From an uncultured archaeon (lineage in GTDB: Archaea > Thermoproteota > Nitrososphaeria > Conexivisphaerales > CALBHZ01), in contig CALBHZ010000119.1 of the NCBI GenBank assembly GCA_937892815.1, positions 1-13,343 on the forward strand: a stretch of 13,343 nucleotides of DNA, read 5' to 3'. The position numbers and the translations under genes are program-made. The notes below the pieces were generated by a model that searched no databases, was not told where the DNA came from, and worked only from the letters and a program-made list of their open reading frames with translations. This document shows, one piece after another, positions 1 to 6,616 of the stretch (its first letter is position 1; the number at the start of each line of letters is the position of its first letter).

Positions 1-600
1 GTGGAGATGAAGGTTAAAATTTCATATAAGCCCCAGTATCTATCTCCAGATTTCGAAGGCACCGTTCAAGAGCTACTAGATACTACTTTAGGAGATAAAT
101 GGACATCCAGCCAGAACATGTCGCAGCTTATCAAGCCTCTCGGCGTAGATCGTCTTCTAGAAAAAGAGGTAAAGAGCCTGAGTGGCGGAGAGCTTCAAAA
201 GGTAGCGGTTACGATATGTTTACTTAGAGATGCGGAGCTCTACGCTTTAGACGAGCCTTCCGCCTTCACGGATATAGAGGACAGGATAGCGATGGCTAAA
301 GCTATTCAAAGATACGTAAAGAACATGGGTAAATCCGCTATAGTCATAGATCACGATGTAATGCTCATCGATATAGTCTCCGATTCGCTTATAATATTTA
401 GTGGAGAGCCTGGAAGGTTAGGTAAAGCGAGTAAGCCCTTGGGAAAAGAGGAGGGAATGAACTTCTTCTTAAGAGAGCTAGGCATTACGTACAGAAGGGA
501 CTTAAACACTGGTAGGCCGAGGGTAAATAAGCCGGGGAGCAGGCTAGATAGGGAACAGAAAGCTAAGGGACAATATTATTACCTTAGCAGAGCTGAGTAG
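1..600 (+). CDS. abcE: ABCE1 (RNase L inhibitor homolog) ribosome recycling ATPase, C-terminal part
   Basis: ABCE1 splits ribosomes after termination, using two ABC domains behind an N-terminal iron-sulfur domain. Only the second ABC domain is here: the Q-loop region SYKPQY at about residues 8-13 of this fragment, the signature LSGGELQ at 60-66, Walker B and following residues LYALDEPSA at 80-88, and the switch histidine in IDHD at 116-119. The tail motif YRRDLNTGRPRVNKPGS at 164-180 is characteristic of ABCE1 and separates it from transport ATPases. The family is about 600 residues long, so roughly two thirds, including both Walker A motifs and the Fe-S domain, lies before the window. The GTG at base 1 is therefore an internal valine codon and not the start. 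The methyltransferase gene follows after 2 nt, so the two are probably co-transcribed. Confidence 0.95.
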   Translation: MEMKVKISYKPQYLSPDFEGTVQELLDTTLGDKWTSSQNMSQLIKPLGVDRLLEKEVKSLSGGELQKVAVTICLLRDAELYALDEPSAFTDIEDRIAMAKAIQRYVKNMGKSAIVIDHDVMLIDIVSDSLIIFSGEPGRLGKASKPLGKEEGMNFFLRELGITYRRDLNTGRPRVNKPGSRLDREQKAKGQYYYLSRAE

Positions 601-602
601 AA

Positions 603-1421
603 ATGGGTAGGTTGTTAAAGGAGCTCATGAAAGATATCTTAACGAAGGAGGAGCTGGATAAGCTGTACAGCGGTCTAGATATAATCGGAGATATAGCCAT
701 TTTTAAGGTACCGGACGAGCTCTCTAAGTACAAGTCCGTAATTGGAGAGAGGATAATAAGTAGGTTGAAAAACGTTAAGAGCGTTTGGTGTCAGGTAGGC
801 CCCGTATCTGGAGAGTATAGGATAAGAGAGCTTGAACACGTAGCTGGCGATAACAGGAGCGTTACCATTTACAAAGAGCATGGATGTATTTTCAAGGTCG
901 ATATAACGAGGGTATACTTTAGCCCTAGACTTAGCGCCGAGAGGCTTAGGATAGCTAAATTAGTAGAGGAGGGAGAGACCGTTTTCAATATGTTCGCGGG
1001 AGTAGGGACCTATTCTATAATAGTAGCCAAGAAGAAGAGGAACGTTAAGGTATACAGCTCTGAAATAAATCCTGACGCCTACTCTCTTATGATCGAGAAC
1101 ATAAGGCTAAATAAGGTCGAGGGAAAGGTAATTCCGCTCTTCGGGGATTCCTCTAAACATGCGGAAGACCTGAAGGGCACGGTAGATAGGGTAATTATGC
1201 CTTTGCCGGAGAAAGCCAAGGAATTCCTTCCTAAAGCTCTTCTAACCTTGAAAAAAGGGGGCTGGATCCACTATTACACACACATACCTTATGGAAAAGG
1301 AGAGGATCCTATAGAAAAAGCTAAAGCCGAGGTACTTGGGCTCAAGGTAGTCTTCGGAAGAGTGGTTAGAGAAGTAGGGCCTAGACTCGCTCAAGTGGTA
1401 TTAGATTTAAGAGCCGACTAA
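603..1421 (+). CDS. Trm5/Taw-type class I tRNA guanine methyltransferase (position 37 or wyosine pathway)
   Basis: Trm5 enzymes methylate N1 of guanosine 37 in tRNA with S-adenosylmethionine; archaeal relatives (Trm5a/Taw22, Taw2) act in wyosine synthesis on tRNA-Phe. Visible: the YFSPRL motif at residues 105-110, the SAM-binding motif I FNMFAGVGTYSI at 128-139, the acidic motif SSEINPDAY at 152-160, and DRVIMPLP at 195-202. The last motif normally carries the catalytic Asn (NLP or NPP type); here that position reads Pro, so the exact subfamily is uncertain. At 272 residues it is shorter than the roughly 330-residue Trm5b and appears to lack the N-terminal D1 tRNA-binding domain. The ATG at 603 lies 2 nt after the ABCE1 stop. 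An in-frame ATG at 627, preceded by AAGGAG, is an alternative start. Family sure; subfamily open. Confidence 0.9.
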   Translation: MGRLLKELMKDILTKEELDKLYSGLDIIGDIAIFKVPDELSKYKSVIGERIISRLKNVKSVWCQVGPVSGEYRIRELEHVAGDNRSVTIYKEHGCIFKVDITRVYFSPRLSAERLRIAKLVEEGETVFNMFAGVGTYSIIVAKKKRNVKVYSSEINPDAYSLMIENIRLNKVEGKVIPLFGDSSKHAEDLKGTVDRVIMPLPEKAKEFLPKALLTLKKGGWIHYYTHIPYGKGEDPIEKAKAEVLGLKVVFGRVVREVGPRLAQVVLDLRAD

Positions 1422-1988
1422 GTACCTCAAGATAGACCATGCAAGCAATCCAGCGACCCTAATTGGCTCTGGATATCTTCCTTGTAGCAAGAACGAATTA
1501 ATCACTGCTTTGGCCTCCTTCTTGGTTAAACCATATCTCCTAATGAATACCTTCTTTCCCGTTTTTAGGATGACCTCTTCCCTCTTCCCAAGTTTATTGT
1601 ACATTTCCAGCTTTCTTTCCCATCTATCTGGAAAATGTCTCTTAATAGCGTCTTCAAGTCCTCTACTCTCCCTATAGCTTAAGGATATCAGGGGGACCTT
1701 CGTCTCTTCATATACCTTTTCTAAATCGATTATATTGTAAAGGCTAATTACAGCTCCTGAAATCATAATAACGTTTACGTCCTTCCTTCCCAGCCTCTCA
1801 TATAGCTCTAATACTCTATCCGTTGCATCGTCTCCCTCTAACTCTGGTCTTGAAAAGGAAAAGCCATCTATTATCAAATCCTTCCTCATTACTACCCCTG
1901 CTAGAACGCTTTTCCTACCTAACCTTCTATTAAAGGATTCAGCTATTCCTAAGGCCCTCAAACCTTTTTTAAACGGATGTGCCCTCAT
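1407..1988 (-). CDS. DUF99 family protein (endonuclease V-like fold, UPF0215)
   Basis: A 193-residue protein of the archaeal DUF99/UPF0215 family, which is related in fold to endonuclease V; its reaction is not established to my knowledge. Recognised by GIAES near the N-terminus (14-18), LAGVVMR (29-35), the DGF segment (41-43), SGAVISLYNIID (77-88) and the C-terminal PEPIRVAGLLAWSI (173-186). It is convergent with the methyltransferase gene and the two reading frames overlap by 15 bp, so there is no room for separate terminators. The ATG start is supported by a GGTGA Shine-Dalgarno motif 6 nt upstream (1995-1999, minus strand). No clear TATA box sits at leaderless distance, so this transcript probably has a leader. 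A role in nucleic acid repair or RNA turnover would be inference only. Confidence 0.88.
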   Translation of the reverse strand: MRAHPFKKGLRALGIAESFNRRLGRKSVLAGVVMRKDLIIDGFSFSRPELEGDDATDRVLELYERLGRKDVNVIMISGAVISLYNIIDLEKVYEETKVPLISLSYRESRGLEDAIKRHFPDRWERKLEMYNKLGKREEVILKTGKKVFIRRYGLTKKEAKAVINSFLLQGRYPEPIRVAGLLAWSILRYLVGS

Positions 1989-1994
1989 TTCCCA

Positions 1995-1999
1995 TCACC
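1995..1999 (-). promoter_or_regulatory. Shine-Dalgarno for the DUF99 gene
   Basis: On the minus strand the sequence reads GGTGA, complementary to the archaeal 16S rRNA 3' end, with 6 nt to the ATG at 1988. This spacing fixes the start and shows that this gene, unlike most unit-leading genes here, is probably not leaderless. Confidence 0.65.
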
Positions 2000-2025
2000 A
2001 TTTCACATATGACTTAGAGGAAAAT

Positions 2026-2040
2026 TGAGGAAATTCCTCA
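2026..2040. promoter_or_regulatory. 15-bp perfect palindrome upstream of the DUF99 gene (candidate operator)
   Basis: TGAGGAA-A-TTCCTCA is a perfect inverted repeat with a single central base. A partial direct copy, GAGGAAAATT, sits just before it at 2017-2026. It lies 38 bp upstream of the DUF99 start and about 140 bp before the first TATA box of the transporter operon. The shape fits a dimeric regulator site; no regulator is identified. Confidence 0.35.
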
Positions 2041-2074
2041 TACGGGATCGTTCCAACCTGCTCATGTTTAAGAA

Positions 2075-2108
2075 GGGATGTCCCAAGAAACATGTAAGTT
2101 GTGGGACA
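2075..2108. repeat. Nested inverted repeats in the DUF99/transporter intergenic region
   Basis: TGTCCCA at 2079-2085 pairs with TGGGACA at 2102-2108 (7 bp, 16-nt loop). The alternative pairing GGGA-TG-TCCC at 2075-2084 shares the same bases, so the two structures exclude each other. This could be an operator pair or part of an untranslated RNA. The 270-nt gap 1989-2258 otherwise shows only the promoter elements listed separately. Confidence 0.3.
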
Positions 2109-2180
2109 GCTCGCTCCATTCCTTTATTATAGTGCAAAAAGCCCAAATTAATGTCTTTTCATCTCAAAGGCGACATAAAC

Positions 2181-2234
2181 TATATAAATGGGATTTTTTA
2201 AGCGAAAAGTCATTAAAGTATATATTGTATTATA
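2181..2234 (+). promoter_or_regulatory. Promoter region of the Dpp/Opp transporter operon (two TATA candidates)
   Basis: TATATAAA at 2181-2188 is the better TATA match and would start transcription near 2213, giving a leader of about 45 nt with no Shine-Dalgarno before the TTG. The weaker GTATTATA at 2227-2234 ends 24 nt before the TTG at 2259, which matches the leaderless spacing of other promoters in this window. Either or both may be used. Confidence 0.5.
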
Positions 2235-2258
2235 TCTTAGTTAAAGTAAGAGTAGCGG

Positions 2259-3320
2259 TTGATACCTAGGGTAGTCAGGTACATACTCAAGAGAATATTA
2301 ATGCTCTTCCTCGTGGTCGTTATAGCTACCTATATAACGATCTTAATAGCGAACGCAGGTGGTTACGTTGATGAAATAATTAAAAGCGAGATACAATTTA
2401 ATGTAGCAATGTACGTACAAAATAATCCGGCTTACAAAGGCCTACCGCCAGAAGAACTTAAAAAGCTAATAGATTCGATGGTAGAAACACAACTTAAATT
2501 AAGGGGCCTCGATCAACCGTTCTTCATTAGGAGCTTCTACTACTTAGGCAATGCGTTAACCCTGAACTTAGGCAGATCGTATTTTATGACGAGCGATAGC
2601 GGATCTAGGATGGTAAGGCTTATAATACTAGAGCGGTTGCCTCAAACGATCTTGCTATTTACTACGGCAACCGCTCTCCTCTTCTTCATTCAATTATTGG
2701 GAGGTCTATACTTATCTGGAAAGTATGGTAAAAGGATTGATAGGATATTGGTTAATCTAGCTCCTATATCGTCGATGCCTGGATGGTTCTTCTTAATTCT
2801 CTTAATCCTCATATTTTATACGTGGTTGCACTTACTCCCTCCTTCCGGTTTAGTAGATTACCCTCCTCCTCCTGATCCATTTAGCTACTTCTTAAGCGTT
2901 TTAAAGCACATGATCCTTCCGCTATCTGCCTGGTTAATATCTTACACGTGGATAGGGATCTACAATATGAGGAACTTCTTCCTCATATTTTCCACGGAAG
3001 ATTACGTAGAGGTCGCGATAGCTAAGGGAGTCCCACCTGGTCAAGTAAGGAGGAGGTATATATTAAGGCCTTCTCTTCCTCCTATAATTACTAACCTCGC
3101 ACTAGCTCTCATTAGTTCGTGGATGGGCGCTATAGTGACGGAAACCGTGTATGAGTGGCCAGGGCTAGGGTACACCATAGCTCAAGCAATAGGCTTTATG
3201 GACGCTCCGGTTATAATAGGAGTAACCGTAATGTACGCGTACTTACTCGCCTTTACGGTCCTAGTACTCGATATAATCTACGGCTTCCTAGATCCTAGAA
3301 TAGGGGCGGCAGGCAGATGA
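2259..3320 (+). CDS. dppB: Dipeptide/oligopeptide-type ABC transporter permease B
   Basis: Membrane channel subunit of a family 5 ABC importer, 353 residues. Predicted spans lie at about 11-33, 126-151, 167-193, 216-239, 272-297 and 315-342, giving the usual six. The EAA cytoplasmic loop that contacts the ATPases is seen as YVEVAIAKGVPPGQV at 249-263. The family C-terminal motif YGFLDPRI is at 341-348. The TTG at 2259 is chosen because an in-frame stop (2253-2255) lies just upstream, the basic N-terminus RVVRYILKR is typical of the family, and the next ATG (residue 15) would cut into the first membrane span. It overlaps the next gene as ATGA. In crenarchaea this transporter class carries sugars as well as peptides, so the substrate is not settled. 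Confidence 0.93.
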   Translation: MIPRVVRYILKRILMLFLVVVIATYITILIANAGGYVDEIIKSEIQFNVAMYVQNNPAYKGLPPEELKKLIDSMVETQLKLRGLDQPFFIRSFYYLGNALTLNLGRSYFMTSDSGSRMVRLIILERLPQTILLFTTATALLFFIQLLGGLYLSGKYGKRIDRILVNLAPISSMPGWFFLILLILIFYTWLHLLPPSGLVDYPPPPDPFSYFLSVLKHMILPLSAWLISYTWIGIYNMRNFFLIFSTEDYVEVAIAKGVPPGQVRRRYILRPSLPPIITNLALALISSWMGAIVTETVYEWPGLGYTIAQAIGFMDAPVIIGVTVMYAYLLAFTVLVLDIIYGFLDPRIGAAGR

Positions 3321-4687
3321 GTTCCGCTGAATTCGGCTTAAAGGGTACCGTAAGGGAGCTTTTAAGATACAAGGGAGCCGTTTTGGGGTTAGCTATAATA
3401 ATCGTCCTCGTTTCCATCTCCATCTACGCTGTAGTAGCGATACCGTACGATAAAGCCGTAGAGCAGTGGAGGGAAAGCGGATACTGGATTAAAAACCCTA
3501 AGAACGCGGCTCCGGAATGGATCAATTACTTCTCCGGTAAGAAGTTACCTAAGAGCATATACCTATCTGGAGAGGGCAAGGTAGTTAGAGATGGAGGGAG
3601 ATCGAAGCTCGTATTCGAGTATAGCTTCGGGTACTATTATGACGATTTCCCATCGGAAATAATACTATTCGTAAATTCCAATGTAACTAGATCGTTCTAC
3701 CTTAAGGCGAGCTTCCTCAGACCAGATGGCGATCACATCTTCCTTGGGAAGTATAGGATAAAGAAGGGGGAGAATAGGATATACGTAACTAACAAGCTTG
3801 ACTTAGAAGCTAGTTTAGAGAAGCACGTAGAGGAAAGGCTGGGAGCGAAGCCTAACTTCTCTATAACGATAGAAAAAGCGCTCTTTCTGGCTTATACGGG
3901 GAAACAGGAGGTCTTGAAGGGAGGCTATAAAATAAAATTAGAGGCATTAACGAACGCTACTAATAAGGACGTAAGTTGTGAAGTGGTAATTTACGGCAAG
4001 GTTCATGGATTAACCGGAACCGATCACTTGAGGAGGCCGTTATCTATCGCTCTAATTTGGGGTACTCCGGTAGCGTTGTCCTTTGGAATAACCGCCGCGA
4101 CCTTGATAGTACTGATGCAGCTAATAATAGCTACGATAAGCGCTTGGTTTGGCGGTAGGGTTGACATGGCTTTACAGAGAGTAACCGAAGTGTATATGGT
4201 CTTACCGTTCCTGCCTACTCTCATTATGATATCGCTCTTCTATAGGATAAGTATATGGACCCTCTTATTAGTGGTAATCGCGTTGAGTATATTCGGCGCA
4301 AACGTTAAGACCATGAGAGCGTTAGCTATGCAGATAAAGACGTATCCATACATAGAAGCGGCTCAAGCATACGGAGCGAGTAGCTTAAGGATAGTCTTCC
4401 TCTACATGATTCCGAAGATGCTTCCCCCGGTTATACCTAGCATAATATTAAGCGTACCCGATTTCGTCTTCCTCGAAGCCGTCTTATCCTTCTTCGGTTT
4501 AGGAGATCCGTTGTTACCGACATGGGGGAAGCTACTTCACGATGCCTTGGAGAACGGAGCGCTCTACAAGGGGCTTTACTACTGGGTATTAGAGCCTTCG
4601 GCGTTACTAGTGTTAACCGCCTTTTCGTTTGCGCAGATAGGGTTGGCGCTCGATAAGATCGTTAATCCAAGGCTAAGGGAGATATGA
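3317..4687 (+). CDS. dppC: Dipeptide/oligopeptide-type ABC transporter permease C with large extracytoplasmic insertion
   Basis: Second channel subunit, pairing with permease B. The ordinary DppC core is present: a first span at about 20-43, the GLTGTDHLRRPL segment (231-242, matching the usual GTDxxGRD region), spans from about 249 on, the EAA loop YIEAAQAYGASSLRIV at 345-360, and the closing KIVNPRLR near 447-454. The protein has 456 residues, while ordinary members have about 300. The excess is a beta-rich, strongly polar domain at about 44-230, between spans 1 and 2, and therefore outside the cell. This domain could touch the binding protein or shield the channel, which is inference. Its start overlaps the stop of the gene before, and its stop overlaps the next start, both as ATGA, so translation is probably coupled. 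Confidence 0.92.
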   Translation: MSSAEFGLKGTVRELLRYKGAVLGLAIIIVLVSISIYAVVAIPYDKAVEQWRESGYWIKNPKNAAPEWINYFSGKKLPKSIYLSGEGKVVRDGGRSKLVFEYSFGYYYDDFPSEIILFVNSNVTRSFYLKASFLRPDGDHIFLGKYRIKKGENRIYVTNKLDLEASLEKHVEERLGAKPNFSITIEKALFLAYTGKQEVLKGGYKIKLEALTNATNKDVSCEVVIYGKVHGLTGTDHLRRPLSIALIWGTPVALSFGITAATLIVLMQLIIATISAWFGGRVDMALQRVTEVYMVLPFLPTLIMISLFYRISIWTLLLVVIALSIFGANVKTMRALAMQIKTYPYIEAAQAYGASSLRIVFLYMIPKMLPPVIPSIILSVPDFVFLEAVLSFFGLGDPLLPTWGKLLHDALENGALYKGLYYWVLEPSALLVLTAFSFAQIGLALDKIVNPRLREI

Positions 4688-5640
4688 GCTTTCCCATCCT
4701 ATCTGTAAGGGGTTTAAAGCTGTACTATAGGAGTAGAAGAGGGATAGTGAGAGCTGTAGATGACGTCGACTTCGACTTAAATAGAGGGGAAACCTTAGCT
4801 ATAGTTGGAGAGTCGGGCTGTGGGAAGAGCTCAACTGCTCGATGCCTCATTAGGCTACTACCTAGGAACGTTGAAAAGTACAGCGGGAATATAACGATAG
4901 ACGGCATAGAGGTAATGAGCTTAAGAGATGAAGAGTTCAATAATAAGATAAGGTGGAAGAAGATCTCCATGGTTTTTCAAGGTGCGCTTAACGCGCTTAA
5001 CCCCGTACTAAAGGTTGGAGATCAAGTTGCAGAACCCTTAATCCTCCATAAGAAGATGAGCAAAAAGGAAGCTCTAGAAATAGCGAGGAGGATGATAAAG
5101 GCCGTAGGCATTCCCGAAGGCTTCGTAAATAGATATCCCTTTGAGCTAAGCGGAGGTATGAGACAAAGAGTTGTTATAGCTATGTCGTTAGTAACCGATC
5201 CCGAAATAATAATACTCGACGAACCTACGTCCGCTCTCGACGTCATAACCCAGGCGAATATTATGAACATGCTTAAGAGGTTAAAGGCCGAGAAGAAATT
5301 CAGTTATATATTGATTACTCATGACATAGGACTATCGAGCGAGCTCGCCGATAAGGTAGCAACGATGTATGCCGGACAGATCGTTGAACTAAGTAGAGCA
5401 AGCGAATTCTACAAAGAACCGTTACATCCTTACGCGAAGTCGTTAATGGCAAGCGTACCCACCTTGAGGGAGGATAAAGAGCTTAGATCGCTTCCAGGAG
5501 AACCTCCAAGCCTCATAGATCCTCCTAAGGGATGTAGGTTCCATCCTAGATGTCCTTACGCAAAGGATATCTGTAGGGAGAAGGAGCCTCCATCTATTGA
5601 TGTAAACGGCCATATGGTGAAGTGTTGGCTTTACGGGTGA
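4684..5640 (+). CDS. dppD: Dipeptide/oligopeptide-type ABC transporter ATPase D
   Basis: Cytoplasmic ATPase that powers the importer, 318 residues. Walker A GESGCGKS at 42-49, Q-loop glutamine 99 in FQGALNALNP, signature LSGGMRQ at 155-161, Walker B IIILDE at 175-180 and switch histidine 213 are all intact. The C-terminal oligo/HPY domain follows, with cysteines at 284, 290, 297 and 314; in DppD/DppF-type subunits such clusters have been reported to hold a 4Fe-4S cluster. The last 48 residues are identical to those of the next ATPase, encoded by a 155-bp perfect repeat, although the rest of the two proteins differs widely. The start overlaps the permease C stop as ATGA. Confidence 0.95.
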   Translation: MSFPILSVRGLKLYYRSRRGIVRAVDDVDFDLNRGETLAIVGESGCGKSSTARCLIRLLPRNVEKYSGNITIDGIEVMSLRDEEFNNKIRWKKISMVFQGALNALNPVLKVGDQVAEPLILHKKMSKKEALEIARRMIKAVGIPEGFVNRYPFELSGGMRQRVVIAMSLVTDPEIIILDEPTSALDVITQANIMNMLKRLKAEKKFSYILITHDIGLSSELADKVATMYAGQIVELSRASEFYKEPLHPYAKSLMASVPTLREDKELRSLPGEPPSLIDPPKGCRFHPRCPYAKDICREKEPPSIDVNGHMVKCWLYG

Positions 5641-5647
5641 GAATGTT
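5493..5647 (+). repeat. 155-bp perfect direct repeat, copy 1 (end of ATPase D to start of ATPase F)
   Basis: Bases 5493-5647 are identical to 6462-6616, 969 bp downstream. The copy begins inside the C-terminal domain of ATPase D, runs through its TGA stop and the GGTGA motif, and ends at the first base of the TTG start of ATPase F. The flanks on both sides diverge at once. An identical tract between otherwise divergent paralogs suggests recent gene conversion. Confidence 0.95.
5636..5640 (+). promoter_or_regulatory. Shine-Dalgarno for ATPase F
   Basis: GGTGA overlaps the stop codon of ATPase D and stands 6 nt before TTG 5647. This selects the TTG over the nearby ATG at 5643, which is in another frame and soon meets a stop. 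Confidence 0.65.
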
Positions 5648-6609
5648 TGTTATTAGATGTAAGGGAACTTAAGAAGTGGTTTGAGGTAAAGAAGGGATTA
5701 TTCGGTAGAAAACAGTATGTTAAAGCCGTCGATGGCGTGAGCTTTCAGCTTGATAAGGGAGAAGCGATATCCATAGTAGGGGAAAGCGGGAGCGGGAAAA
5801 CCACGCTTGGAAAGACGATACTTAGGCTTTACGAGCCAACTGATGGACGCATATATTTCGAAGGAAGAGATATAACTAGGCTAAAACGGAATGATCTAAG
5901 GTGGTATAGGAAAGAGACAAGCTTAATACAACAGGATCCATTCGGAGCCTTTGCCTCTCATTTTTCGATATACAGGATCTTAAAGGAGCCCCTAATTGTC
6001 AATAAAGTTACGAAGGAAGAAGAGGAGAGAAGAGAGAGGATATACAACGTCCTCAGGGACGTTAAGCTCGATCCAGAGGAATTTGCGTTTAAATATCCGC
6101 ATATGCTTAGCGGAGGCCAGTTGCAGAGGATTGCGATAGCTAGGGCCTTAATACTTAAGCCAAAGCTCGTTATTGCCGATGAACCCGTTTCCATGTTAGA
6201 TGCTTCGGTGAGGGTAGATATACTAACGCTAATGAGGGAGTTACAAAAGAAGCATGAAATAAGCTTTATGTACATAACTCACGATATAGCAACTACACGA
6301 TATTTCTCTGATAGGATCGCTATAATGTATGCTGGCCATATGGTGGAAATGGCTTCAACAACCTCCTTACTGAAGGAGCCCTTGCATCCGTATACTAAAG
6401 CGTTACTAAATGCTATCCCTGATCCGGATCCAGAAAACAGAAGGAGGTATAGAGATGTCCCTCCAGGAGAACCTCCAAGCCTCATAGATCCTCCTAAGGG
6501 ATGTAGGTTCCATCCTAGATGTCCTTACGCAAAGGATATCTGTAGGGAGAAGGAGCCTCCATCTATTGATGTAAACGGCCATATGGTGAAGTGTTGGCTT
6601 TACGGGTGA
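5647..6609 (+). CDS. dppF: Dipeptide/oligopeptide-type ABC transporter ATPase F
   Basis: Second cytoplasmic ATPase, 320 residues, expected to form a heterodimer with ATPase D beneath the permeases. Walker A GESGSGKT is at 45-52, Q-loop glutamine 96 at IQQDP, signature LSGGQLQ at 154-160, Walker B LVIADE at 174-179 and switch histidine 212. The HPY-type tail has cysteines at 286, 292, 299 and 316. Residues 273-320 are identical to residues 271-318 of ATPase D. TTG at 5647 is taken as the start because of the GGTGA at 6-nt spacing and because the family begins with a strand like LLDVRELKKWF; no in-frame ATG lies nearby. The next gene starts at or within a few bases of its stop. Confidence 0.94.
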   Translation: MLLDVRELKKWFEVKKGLFGRKQYVKAVDGVSFQLDKGEAISIVGESGSGKTTLGKTILRLYEPTDGRIYFEGRDITRLKRNDLRWYRKETSLIQQDPFGAFASHFSIYRILKEPLIVNKVTKEEEERRERIYNVLRDVKLDPEEFAFKYPHMLSGGQLQRIAIARALILKPKLVIADEPVSMLDASVRVDILTLMRELQKKHEISFMYITHDIATTRYFSDRIAIMYAGHMVEMASTTSLLKEPLHPYTKALLNAIPDPDPENRRRYRDVPPGEPPSLIDPPKGCRFHPRCPYAKDICREKEPPSIDVNGHMVKCWLYG

Positions 6610-6616
6610 GAATGTT
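6462..6616 (+). repeat. 155-bp perfect direct repeat, copy 2 (end of ATPase F to start of next gene)
   Basis: Identical to 5493-5647. Here the shared tract ends five bases after the start of the ATG at 6612, so the same DNA serves as the stop and initiation region for two unrelated downstream genes in different relative frames. Recombination between the copies would remove exactly 969 bp, leaving one intact ATPase gene. Confidence 0.95.

Noticed and set aside
1989..2258. tRNA or rRNA gene in the longest gap
   Set aside because: No cloverleaf arms, no TTCGA-like T-loop and no GC-rich stems typical of a thermophile structural RNA were found.
2078..2269. 63-codon open frame before permease B
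   Set aside because: It contains the operon promoter elements, overlaps the permease B start, has no Shine-Dalgarno or TATA at suitable distance, and its product has no recognisable domain or typical composition.
6591..6611. TTG 6591 as start of the two-span protein
   Set aside because: It would lie inside the coding end of ATPase F and within the repeat; GTG 6606 or ATG 6612 give tighter coupling and a normal basic N-terminus.
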